Source: an uncultured Marvinbryantia sp.
Lineage (GTDB): Bacteria; Bacillota; Clostridia; Lachnospirales; Lachnospiraceae
Assembly: GCA_934394985.1 (NCBI GenBank)
Contig: CAKRRF010000011.1
Span: forward strand, 7,416 to 71,415
Direction of reading: 5' to 3'
DNA: 64,000 nucleotides
The notes beneath the pieces were generated by a model, which searched no databases, was not told where the DNA came from, and saw nothing but the letters and a program-made list of their open reading frames with translations. The position numbers and the translations under genes were made by a program. Shown in pieces: positions 36,848 to 44,082 of this stretch (positions are counted from its first letter, which is position 1; each line of letters starts with the position of its first letter).

Positions 36848-36944
36848 TCTATGATTCTGTGATATGATGACAGAGGATTACAGGAATATAGAAAATACGT
36901 ATTCATGCACAGGATATGAATACAGGAACAGGAACGAAGAAGAT

Positions 36945-37301
36945 ATGTCAGAGAATAAGATACAGGAAGCTGGTATGCATACCCACGTGCTGGAGGATGG
37001 AACAGTAGTGGAACACAGTCATTCACACACACATACCCATGATCCTCAGCAGGTTAAGGCAGTGTTGAACCGTCTTTCCAGAGCAATTGGCCATCTGGAG
37101 TCGATAAAAAAAATGGTGGAAAGCGGCAGGGATTGCAGTGAAGTGCTGATTCAGTTGTCTGCAGTGAAATCAGCGATTAATAATACCGGCAAAGTAATTT
37201 TGCAGGATCATATCCAGCATTGTCTGGTAGATGCTGTAGAATCAGGCGATATGGAAGCGATTGAAGAACTGAACAAAGCTATTGACCGGTTTATGAAATA
37301 A
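36945..37301 (+). CDS. CsoR/FrmR-family metal-sensing repressor with His-rich N terminus
   Basis: A 118-residue all-helical DNA-binding regulator. The core (LNRLSRAIGHLESIKKMVES) is the family fold. The ligands fit the copper-sensing C-H-C set: Cys in GRDCSEVL, then His and Cys four residues apart in LQDHIQHCLV. Before the core lies a His-rich stretch (HTHVLED and HSHSHTHTHD) that could bind Ni, Zn or Cu. I chose ATG 36945 (MSENKIQEAG); the frame is open back to 36864, so the start is not certain, and only a weak AGGA precedes it. No copper exporter is adjacent, so the regulated gene lies elsewhere. Confidence 0.83.
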   Translation: MSENKIQEAGMHTHVLEDGTVVEHSHSHTHTHDPQQVKAVLNRLSRAIGHLESIKKMVESGRDCSEVLIQLSAVKSAINNTGKVILQDHIQHCLVDAVESGDMEAIEELNKAIDRFMK

Positions 37302-37369
37302 TACAGAGTTAGATTCGGGACGATCCTCTGCAAAAAAGAAGAGGACGCGATCTAGAAAACAGGAGAAAC

Positions 37370-38062
37370 ATGAAGCAGGAATTACAGATCATTGGGAGAA
37401 TTCGCACAGATTTTCCAACAAAATTCGGACTTCCACGTCAGGGAAATTTTGCAGAGTCTCTAACCGGCAAGGTCATCATGGAACCGGAATTCCGGAAAGC
37501 AGCAGCCTTCAAAGGGATGGAAGAATATTCCCATCTCTGGCTGCTGTGGGGATTTTCTGAAGTAAAGCGAAGCAAATGGGTACCAACGGTAAAACCGCCA
37601 CGTCTGGGCGGGAAAATACATAAAGGGGTATTTGCGACCAGATCTCCGTTTCGCCCGAATCCAGTGGGGCTGACCTGTGTCAGACTGGAAGAGATTCAGT
37701 GGGAGACGCCGGAAGGGCCGGTGCTGATTGTGTCCGGAATAGATATGATGGATGGTTCACCGATCTATGATATCAAACCATATCTGTCCTATGCAGATGC
37801 ATATCCGGATGCCAGAAGCGGATTTGGAGAAAAAGTAAAGGATCATGTGCTGGAAGTAGAATTTCCGGAGGAGTATCTGCAGCTCCTGGATGAATCCAGG
37901 CGCGCGGGGGCAATCGAGATGCTGCGACAGGATCCAAGACCTCCGTATCATAAGCATGCGGAGCAGATATATAAGATTGCATTTGCCAATGTGGATATAC
38001 ATTTTACCGTGGAAGAAAATAAGCTGACAGTGTGCAAGGTTTTGCTTCTGAGAGAAAAATAG
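37370..38062 (+). CDS. trmO: tRNA (adenine37-N6)-methyltransferase TrmO (TsaA-like)
   Basis: SAM-dependent methylation of t6A37 in threonine-type tRNAs. The 230-residue protein starts ELQIIGRIRTDFPTKFGLPRQ and carries the UPF0066/TsaA signature TRSPFRPNPVGLT and the YDIKPYLSYADA motif; the C-terminal DPRPPYHK is also typical. Family normal length is 220-235. AGGAG precedes the ATG. The neighbours give no further hint. Confidence 0.92.
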   Translation: MKQELQIIGRIRTDFPTKFGLPRQGNFAESLTGKVIMEPEFRKAAAFKGMEEYSHLWLLWGFSEVKRSKWVPTVKPPRLGGKIHKGVFATRSPFRPNPVGLTCVRLEEIQWETPEGPVLIVSGIDMMDGSPIYDIKPYLSYADAYPDARSGFGEKVKDHVLEVEFPEEYLQLLDESRRAGAIEMLRQDPRPPYHKHAEQIYKIAFANVDIHFTVEENKLTVCKVLLLREK

Positions 38063-38119
38063 CAGGATTTTGTGCGGAGAATTGGCTGAGTGTGGGGTAT
38101 TTTGAAAAGGGGATAAATC

Positions 38120-39673
38120 ATGGCAGAAAGATCAAGAGACAGAAGAAACAGTGACAGAAGAGGGCGAAGAGACAGAAAAGAATATGGCTATATGCCAGAG
38201 CAGAAAAAGTCCGGAAAAGCCGGGAAACGAATTGCCATCGGACTTGGTGTACTGGTGCTGGCGGCTGTGGCAGGAGTCGGAGGTTACTGTGCCTATGACC
38301 GGATCATGGACGGGAAAACCATGGGGTGTAAGATTACGGTATATGGTGTAAATGTTTCCTGGATGAGTGTGGAAGATGCAGCAGAAAAACTGGAAGAAAA
38401 ATTCCAGGATACAACCGTAAAATTTGAGGAAAACGGAGAAACAGAATATAGTGTTTCCTTAAAGGATGCCGGATATTCTTTGGATATGGAAGCTTTAAAG
38501 AGTGAATTGCAGCGCCTGAAAGATAACCGTGAACCGTGTAAGATTTTATTTGAAGAAGAAAAGAATTATACTGTGCCGTATCAGGTAAAGTGGAATGACG
38601 AGCAGATGAAAGCTGCTTTTTCCGGTACACATCTGACTACGGATCAGGCCAGAACTGCATCCACAGATGCGTATATCACATACAACGAATCGACGAAGCG
38701 ATATGAGATTGTCCCATCGGTTCTGGGTACAGAAATAGATGATACAAAGCTGCAGAATCAGACTCAGGAACAATTGAATAACAGCTTCAGTGAAGACCTG
38801 GTAAAATCGAAAGTAGTGATAACGGTAGATCAGAAGGTCTACAAGAATGCGGCTGTGACGGAAGATCAGACGGAATTGAATGCGCGTCTGCAGGAATTGA
38901 ATGGCAAGCTGGAAAGCTATGAAAATGCAGAAGTTACTTATGAATTTGGCTCAGTAACAGATGTGCTGGATTCAGCAACGATTCAGTCCTGGGTACAGGT
39001 AGACAATGAAAATATTACACTGGATGAGAGTGCCATGCGAGATTATATATCAGGTCTCAGTGCAGAATACAATACTCAGTATGTACCAAGAAACTTTACG
39101 ACATCCAATGGAGAGCAGGTAGTCATTGAAAATAATGAATATGGTTACTGGATTGATGAGGATGGAGAATACGAACAGCTTGTAAGTGACCTGGAAGGAG
39201 GTCAGCCAGTCAGTCGTGAGCCAGTATATAAGGCGGCAGGAAATGGCAGAGACGGAGATGATGATCTGGTAAATGGGTATGTAGAAGTAGATCTGACCCG
39301 TCAGCACCTTTGGCTGTATTACAAAGGAGAACAGATTCTGGATTCTGATATAGTGAGCGGTCAGCCGGTAGGAGTCAACAAAAAGACAGGAGAACAGGAA
39401 GACTGGTCCACTTATGAAGGATCTTATCCGATTGCCTATACCGAGCATCCTTCTACGTTGAGCAGTGATATCTATGGATATGAGGTAGAGGTACAGTACT
39501 GGATGCCATTTGTATATGGACAGGGACTTCATGATGCCAGCTGGAGAAGTGCATTTGGCGGGAATATCTATCAGACAGATGGCAGCCATGGCTGCGTCAA
39601 CCTGCCGCCTCAGGTAGCAGCTACAATCTACGAATACGTAGACGCAGGCTTCCCGATTATCTTATACAAATAA
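38120..39673 (+). CDS. Membrane-anchored L,D-transpeptidase (YkuD family)
   Basis: Forms 3-3 crosslinks in peptidoglycan or attaches proteins to it. A very basic 35-residue cytoplasmic N terminus (ERSRDRRNSDRRGRRDRKE) precedes one membrane segment at about 37-58 (RIAIGLGVLVLAAVAGVGGY). Two peptidoglycan-binding (PG_binding_4) domains span about 75-320, and the YkuD catalytic domain is about 385-517, with YVEVDLTRQHLWLYY and the active-site HGCVNLPP near residue 491. 517 residues, the usual length of the YkuD/PG_binding_4 fusion in Clostridia. A tandem array of hairpins and a terminator follow. Confidence 0.93.
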   Translation: MAERSRDRRNSDRRGRRDRKEYGYMPEQKKSGKAGKRIAIGLGVLVLAAVAGVGGYCAYDRIMDGKTMGCKITVYGVNVSWMSVEDAAEKLEEKFQDTTVKFEENGETEYSVSLKDAGYSLDMEALKSELQRLKDNREPCKILFEEEKNYTVPYQVKWNDEQMKAAFSGTHLTTDQARTASTDAYITYNESTKRYEIVPSVLGTEIDDTKLQNQTQEQLNNSFSEDLVKSKVVITVDQKVYKNAAVTEDQTELNARLQELNGKLESYENAEVTYEFGSVTDVLDSATIQSWVQVDNENITLDESAMRDYISGLSAEYNTQYVPRNFTTSNGEQVVIENNEYGYWIDEDGEYEQLVSDLEGGQPVSREPVYKAAGNGRDGDDDLVNGYVEVDLTRQHLWLYYKGEQILDSDIVSGQPVGVNKKTGEQEDWSTYEGSYPIAYTEHPSTLSSDIYGYEVEVQYWMPFVYGQGLHDASWRSAFGGNIYQTDGSHGCVNLPPQVAATIYEYVDAGFPIILYK

Positions 39674-39732
39674 TGCGAGCATTGTGGGAGTACGAAGTAC
39701 AGAACAATCTGTAAGGTATCTTTTGAGCTCTC

Positions 39733-39942
39733 TGTAAGTGGAATCTGTGGTAAGATACAGGAGAAATCTGGTGCCGTGACCCCGAGAAAGAAGAATCAAG
39801 AAAATTTCGTGGTAAGATACAGATGAAACACAGGTGTAGTTGCCCCGAAAAAGAAAAAATAAGTAGAATCCGTGGTAAGAGGCCACGGATTCAGGAACAA
39901 ATTAACCCCGGAAAGCAGAAGATAAGTGCTTTCCGGGGTTTT
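39733..39942 (+). repeat. Tandem hairpin array 1 (four units, period 62-63 bases)
   Basis: Four related units. Unit 1 keeps only its right arm (AATCTGTGGTAAGATACAG, about 39742). Units 2 and 3 begin at 39778 and 39841: CCCCGA(G/A)AAAG, a loop like AGAATCAAGA, then a right arm with (T/C)CGTGGTAAGA. Unit 4 at 39904 has the same left arm but a perfect right arm TTTCCGGGG and acts as a terminator. The start-to-start distances of units 2-3 and 3-4 are both 63; units 1-2 are 62 apart at the GTGG core. It lies between the L,D-transpeptidase and tRNA-Thr. No reading frame runs through it. Units of the same family lie at 62849 and 63651. Confidence 0.75.
39906..39942 (+). terminator. Terminator after the L,D-transpeptidase gene
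   Basis: CCCCGGAAAGCA (39906-39917) pairs perfectly with TGCTTTCCGGGG (39927-39938), followed by TTTT. Its left arm and loop resemble the repeat units before it, so it can be seen as the last, fully paired unit of the array. Confidence 0.85.
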
Positions 39943-39964
39943 GTGGTTCGATGATCATAAAAAA

Positions 39965-40037
39965 AGCTCCTGGCCGGATTCGAACCGGCGACCTACGCAT
40001 TACGAATGCGGCGCTCTACCAGCTGAGCTACAGAAGC
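39965..40037 (-). tRNA. tRNA-Thr(CGU)
   Basis: Minus strand, 73 bases without encoded CCA. Acceptor GCTTCTG pairs with CAGGAGC, discriminator T. D arm GCTC-AGCTGGTA-GAGC, anticodon arm CCGCA-TTCGTAA-TGCGT with anticodon CGT for ACG codons (first pair of the stem is a C-T mismatch), variable loop AGGTC, T arm GCCGG-TTCGAAT-CCGGC. Confidence 0.95.
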
Positions 40038-40067
40038 TTATATCAGAGTATTTCTGACACGTATGTT

Positions 40068-40096
40068 ATTATACTCAAAACGGAGAAGATTTGCAA
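40068..40096 (-). promoter_or_regulatory. Promoter for tRNA-Thr
   Basis: On the minus strand: TTGCAA (plus 40091-40096), 17-base spacer, TATAAT (plus 40068-40073), about 30 bases upstream of the mature tRNA 5' end. Confidence 0.7.
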
Positions 40097-40239
40097 GCAA
40101 AAATTTCAAATTTCGTAAGGATTTCTTCTAGACTATTTGAAAGAATTCGTATAGAATAAAAAGAGCGAGCTGTATCTGTGAAAAAAATCAGAGAAAAGCA
40201 GGGACAGCGAATGTTTGAAGATGAATCGAGGAGAGCAGC

Positions 40240-41694
40240 ATGAGTAAAGTAAGAACAAGATTTGCACCAAGCCCGACAGGCAGAATGCATGTCGGAAATT
40301 TAAGAACAGCATTATACGCATATCTGATTGCAAAGCATGAAGGCGGAGATTTTCTTCTGCGTATTGAAGATACAGACCAGGAACGATTTGTAGAAGGCGC
40401 ACTGGAGATTATTTACCGTACACTGGAAGATGCAGGACTGAAGCATGATGAAGGTCCGGACATTGACAAAGGATATGGTCCATATGTACAGAGTGAACGT
40501 CAGGCGCAGGGAATTTATCTGAAATATGCCAAGCAGCTGATTGAAAAAGGAGAAGCATATTACTGCTTCTGTGACAAGGAAAGACTGGAATCCCTGAAGC
40601 AGGTTGTGGCAGGAAAAGAGATTTCTGTATATGATAAGCACTGTCTCCATTTAAGCAAAGAAGAAGTAGAAGCAAAGCTGGCAGCAGGCGTACCATATGT
40701 CATTCGTCAGAACGTTCCACAGGAGGGCACTACCAAGTTTGAAGACGATATTTACGGAACGATTGAAGTACCGAATTCTGAACTGGATGACATGATTCTG
40801 ATCAAGTCTGATGGATTCCCTACTTACAATTTCGCAAATGTAGTAGATGACCATCTTATGGAGATCAGCCATGTAGTAAGAGGAAATGAATATCTGTCTT
40901 CTTCACCGAAGTACAACAGACTGTACCATGCATTTGGCTGGGAAGTGCCGGTATATGTGCACTGTCCGCTGATTACAGACGAGAATCATAAAAAGCTGAG
41001 CAAGAGAAGCGGTCATTCTTCTTATGAAGATCTGCTGGAGCAGGGATTCTTATCCGAAGCCATCATCAATTATGTGGCACTGCTGGGATGGTGCCCGTCA
41101 GAAAACAGAGAGATCTTTTCTCTGGAAGAACTGGTAAAAGTATTCGATTATCATCATATGAGCAAGTCTCCGGCTGTATTTGATATCAACAAGCTGAAAT
41201 GGATGAACGGAGAATACATGAAAGCTATGGAGGATGACAAATTCTATGAGATGGCACTTCCATACATGAAAAAAGTGATTACCAGAGATCTTGACTTTAA
41301 GAAGATTGCAGCTATGGTAAAGACTCGTATCGAGATTTTCCCGGATATTCTGCCACTGATCGATTTCTTTGAAGAAGTGCCAGAATATGATGTGGCTATG
41401 TATACACACAAAAAGATGAAGACCAATGCAGAGACTTCCCTGAAGGTTCTCAAAGAGATCGTACCGGTTCTGGAAGCACAGGAAGATTACAGCAACGATG
41501 CACTTTATGAGCTTCTGGTAAACTTTGCAAAGGAACATGAATACAAGAACGGTTATGTAATGTGGCCGATTCGTACCGCAGCATCCGGAAAACAGATGAC
41601 TCCTGCAGGAGCAACTGAGATTCTGGAAGTGCTGGGAAAAGAAGAAAGTCTGAAGCGTCTGAATGATGCCATCGTAAAACTGGAGAACGCATAA
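40240..41694 (+). CDS. gltX: Glutamyl-tRNA synthetase
   Basis: Charges tRNA-Glu (and possibly tRNA-Gln for later amidation). The 484-residue class I enzyme has [20 protein letters not shown] with HVGN as the HIGH motif, and KKLSKRSG as KMSKS. The [11 protein letters not shown] motif is typical of bacterial GluRS. ATG 40240 follows GAGGAG. The next gene starts one base after its stop. Upstream, 40097-40239 holds no gene and only a poor promoter candidate. Confidence 0.97.
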   Translation: MSKVRTRFAPSPTGRMHVGNLRTALYAYLIAKHEGGDFLLRIEDTDQERFVEGALEIIYRTLEDAGLKHDEGPDIDKGYGPYVQSERQAQGIYLKYAKQLIEKGEAYYCFCDKERLESLKQVVAGKEISVYDKHCLHLSKEEVEAKLAAGVPYVIRQNVPQEGTTKFEDDIYGTIEVPNSELDDMILIKSDGFPTYNFANVVDDHLMEISHVVRGNEYLSSSPKYNRLYHAFGWEVPVYVHCPLITDENHKKLSKRSGHSSYEDLLEQGFLSEAIINYVALLGWCPSENREIFSLEELVKVFDYHHMSKSPAVFDINKLKWMNGEYMKAMEDDKFYEMALPYMKKVITRDLDFKKIAAMVKTRIEIFPDILPLIDFFEEVPEYDVAMYTHKKMKTNAETSLKVLKEIVPVLEAQEDYSNDALYELLVNFAKEHEYKNGYVMWPIRTAASGKQMTPAGATEILEVLGKEESLKRLNDAIVKLENA

Positions 41695-41695
41695 T

Positions 41696-43657
41696 ATGGC
41701 TTTTACAAAAGCACAGGAAGAAGCAATTACACATTTTCAGGGGCCTGCCATGGTTTTGGCAGGCCCTGGTTCTGGTAAGACAACAGTTATTACCCACAGA
41801 ACCAGTTATCTGATCGAACAATACGGGATTCATCCGGGACATATTCTGGTAGTGACATTCACCAGAGCGGCAGCAGAGGAGATGAAAAAGCGTTTCCTGA
41901 AGATAAGAGGAGAAGCACAGACCATGGTGCGGTTTGGCACGTTTCATTCCGTGTTTTTTGAAATTCTGAAATATGCCTATGGATTGAGCGGAGCTAACAT
42001 TGCAGGAGAGGATGCCTGTTATGGCTTTCTCAAAGAGATCATTTCCAGAATTTCGCTGGATGTGGAAGATGAGGCAGAACTGTTAAAAAGTCTGACTCAG
42101 GAGATCAGCACCGTCAAATCGGAGCAGATTCCGCTGGAACATTATTATTCCTCCTCCGTTTCGGATGAGATATTCCGTCGCATATACCGGGAATATCAGG
42201 ATAAAATGACACAGAGCAATCTGCTGGATTACGATGATCTGCTGGTATGTACCTGGGAACTTCTGACTCAGAGAGAAGATATTCTGGCAGGATGGCAGAA
42301 ACGATATCAGTATATTCTGATTGATGAATTTCAGGATATCAATAAACTACAGTATGAGATCATACGACTGCTGGCCAGACCAGAGAATAATCTGTTCATT
42401 GTAGGAGATGATGATCAGTCTATTTATCGTTTCCGCGGAGCCAAACCGGAGATCATGCTCCAGTTTCCAAAGGCTTATCCGGATGTCCATAAAATAGTTC
42501 TGGATTATAATTTCCGTTGTCCGGGAAATATCGTAAAGGCTGCGGCAAAAGTGATCGGCAGAAATGTGACCCGATATGACAAGGCAATCAAAGAAGTAAA
42601 AGAGGAGGGCGCTCCGATTGGATTCCTGAAATTTCCGAATCAGAATCAGGAGAGTCTGTTTATCATGAAAAAAATAAAAGAATACGTGGCGGAAGGTGGA
42701 AAATACGATCAGGTGGCAGTCCTATACCGTAATAATATGGATGCCAGGGTAATTTCGCAGCGTTTTATGGAATACAATGTGCCATTCTATATGCGTGATG
42801 TGATTCCGAATATTTACGAACACTGGATTGCCCGCAATATGATTGCCTACCTGAAGGCAGCTGCAGGAAACAGAGAACGAAATGTGATTCTGCAGATCAT
42901 CAATCGGCCGAAACGGTACGTAGGAAGGGAATGCCTGGATCAGCCAGTGGTGGATTTTGAACGTCTGCGCCGATATTATGATGATAAATACTGGATGATA
43001 AAAAAATTTGATCAGTTCGAATCAGACCTGCGGATGCTTCAGAAAATGGATCCGTATACGGCGATCAACTATATCCGTCACGGAATTGGATATGAAAGCT
43101 ATCTTCAGGAATATGCCGAATATCGAAAAATAGCAGCGGAAGATCTGTTGGAGCTGCTGGATCAGCTACAGGAAAGTGCCAGAGGATTTCAGACAGCAGA
43201 AGCATGGTTTGCACATATAGAAGAATATGGTCAGATGCTGAAAAATCAGAACCAGAAAAATCGAAAAGCAGAAAATCAAGTGACATTTTCCACGCTGCAC
43301 AGTGCCAAGGGATTGGAATATCCGCTGGTATTTATTCTGGATGTAAATGAAGGCATTATTCCATATAAAAAGGCGGTATTGCAGTCGGATGTAGAAGAAG
43401 AAAGAAGAATGTTTTATGTTGGCATGACAAGAGCATCAGAAAAGCTGTACATCTGTTCTATAAAAGAAAAAAACGGAAAACCCCTGAAGGATTCTCCGTT
43501 TCTGATGGGAATAGCTACCTATTCTACAATATCATCCAGCTCCATATCATCGAACTCCTGGGTATCCAGCCAGTTGTCGAAGCCTTCTGCTGCCAGATCG
43601 TATTCGTCATCATCCTCAATATTTTCCAGAGATGGAGCGCCGTTTACTTCTTTATAA
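41696..43657 (+). CDS. UvrD/PcrA-type ATP-dependent DNA helicase
   Basis: Superfamily 1 helicase, 653 residues. Motifs: Walker A AGPGSGKTTVITHR near residue 18, Walker B LIDEFQDINKLQY, motif III VGDDDQSIYRFRGA, motif IV-V region with STLHSAKGLEYPLVFI and motif VI VGMTRASEKLYI. It starts one base after gltX and lacks the long C-terminal Tudor tail of PcrA. The last 46 or so residues, from FLMGIATYSTISS on, are serine-rich and unlike any helicase; they are read from the antisense of the DUF1292 gene. The natural end is probably near GKPLKDSPF, and the stop seems to have been lost. Confidence 0.9.
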   Translation: MAFTKAQEEAITHFQGPAMVLAGPGSGKTTVITHRTSYLIEQYGIHPGHILVVTFTRAAAEEMKKRFLKIRGEAQTMVRFGTFHSVFFEILKYAYGLSGANIAGEDACYGFLKEIISRISLDVEDEAELLKSLTQEISTVKSEQIPLEHYYSSSVSDEIFRRIYREYQDKMTQSNLLDYDDLLVCTWELLTQREDILAGWQKRYQYILIDEFQDINKLQYEIIRLLARPENNLFIVGDDDQSIYRFRGAKPEIMLQFPKAYPDVHKIVLDYNFRCPGNIVKAAAKVIGRNVTRYDKAIKEVKEEGAPIGFLKFPNQNQESLFIMKKIKEYVAEGGKYDQVAVLYRNNMDARVISQRFMEYNVPFYMRDVIPNIYEHWIARNMIAYLKAAAGNRERNVILQIINRPKRYVGRECLDQPVVDFERLRRYYDDKYWMIKKFDQFESDLRMLQKMDPYTAINYIRHGIGYESYLQEYAEYRKIAAEDLLELLDQLQESARGFQTAEAWFAHIEEYGQMLKNQNQKNRKAENQVTFSTLHSAKGLEYPLVFILDVNEGIIPYKKAVLQSDVEEERRMFYVGMTRASEKLYICSIKEKNGKPLKDSPFLMGIATYSTISSSSISSNSWVSSQLSKPSAARSYSSSSSIFSRDGAPFTSL

Positions 43658-43878
43658 CGGTACAGGAATACTTCTCCATCTTCATTTTCTCCATTTTCAT
43701 TCAGTGGAAGCAGTGCGATATAATTGTTTCCGCCTGCAGGGAAAATGGTAAGGATGGCACATTCCAGGACCTCATCGTTATCCAGTGTAAGGGTAACAGT
43801 TGCCTGTCCTGTTTCACAGTCACTGCTGCAGGTAGAGCAGCTGCCGTTGCATCCTGCATCAAAATTCTGATTGCTCAT
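43519..43878 (-). CDS. DUF1292 family protein
   Basis: A 119-residue acidic protein of a Firmicutes family of unknown function. The N terminus is cysteine-rich (CNGSCSTCSSDC), then TVTLTLDNDEVLECAILTIF and YIALLPLNENGENEDGEVFLYRY, the recognisable DUF1292 core, and a very acidic tail ending DDMELDDIVE. ATG at 43878 follows GAGGT. It has its own promoter. It is convergent with and overlaps the end of the helicase reading frame by about 139 bases. Confidence 0.85.
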   Translation of the reverse strand: MSNQNFDAGCNGSCSTCSSDCETGQATVTLTLDNDEVLECAILTIFPAGGNNYIALLPLNENGENEDGEVFLYRYKEVNGAPSLENIEDDDEYDLAAEGFDNWLDTQEFDDMELDDIVE

Positions 43879-43930
43879 TTTTTTACCTCATTTCATTTTA
43901 TTGATCGAACTATATTCGTATCTTAGAATC

Positions 43931-43959
43931 ACTTTATCAGAAAGAGCGTATAAATGCAA
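43931..43959 (-). promoter_or_regulatory. Promoter for the DUF1292 gene
   Basis: On the minus strand: TTGCAT (plus 43954-43959), 17-base spacer, TAAAGT (plus 43931-43936), about 50 bases before the start codon. Confidence 0.5.
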
Positions 43960-43967
43960 CCTCGGAA

Positions 43968-43996
43968 TTGGATTTTTGAAAATCCTGTGATATACT
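43968..43996 (+). promoter_or_regulatory. Promoter for the GH13-like gene
   Basis: TTGGAT (43968-43973), 17-base spacer, TATACT (43991-43996), about 87 bases before the ATG at 44083. It is divergent from the DUF1292 promoter; their -35 boxes are eight bases apart. Confidence 0.5.
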
Positions 43997-44082
43997 GAAA
44001 GTCAGGTGGATATTCGCAATTCGCTGCGCTACTTGATAGATTTAGTTAAATGATTCTTACAGAAAGGGTATAAGAATACAGC

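Noticed and set aside
39733..39942. CRISPR-like array
   Set aside because: The regular 63-base period suggested CRISPR, but the repeat units themselves are diverged imperfect hairpins of about 43 bases, the spacers are only about 20 bases and partly alike, and no cas gene is in the window.
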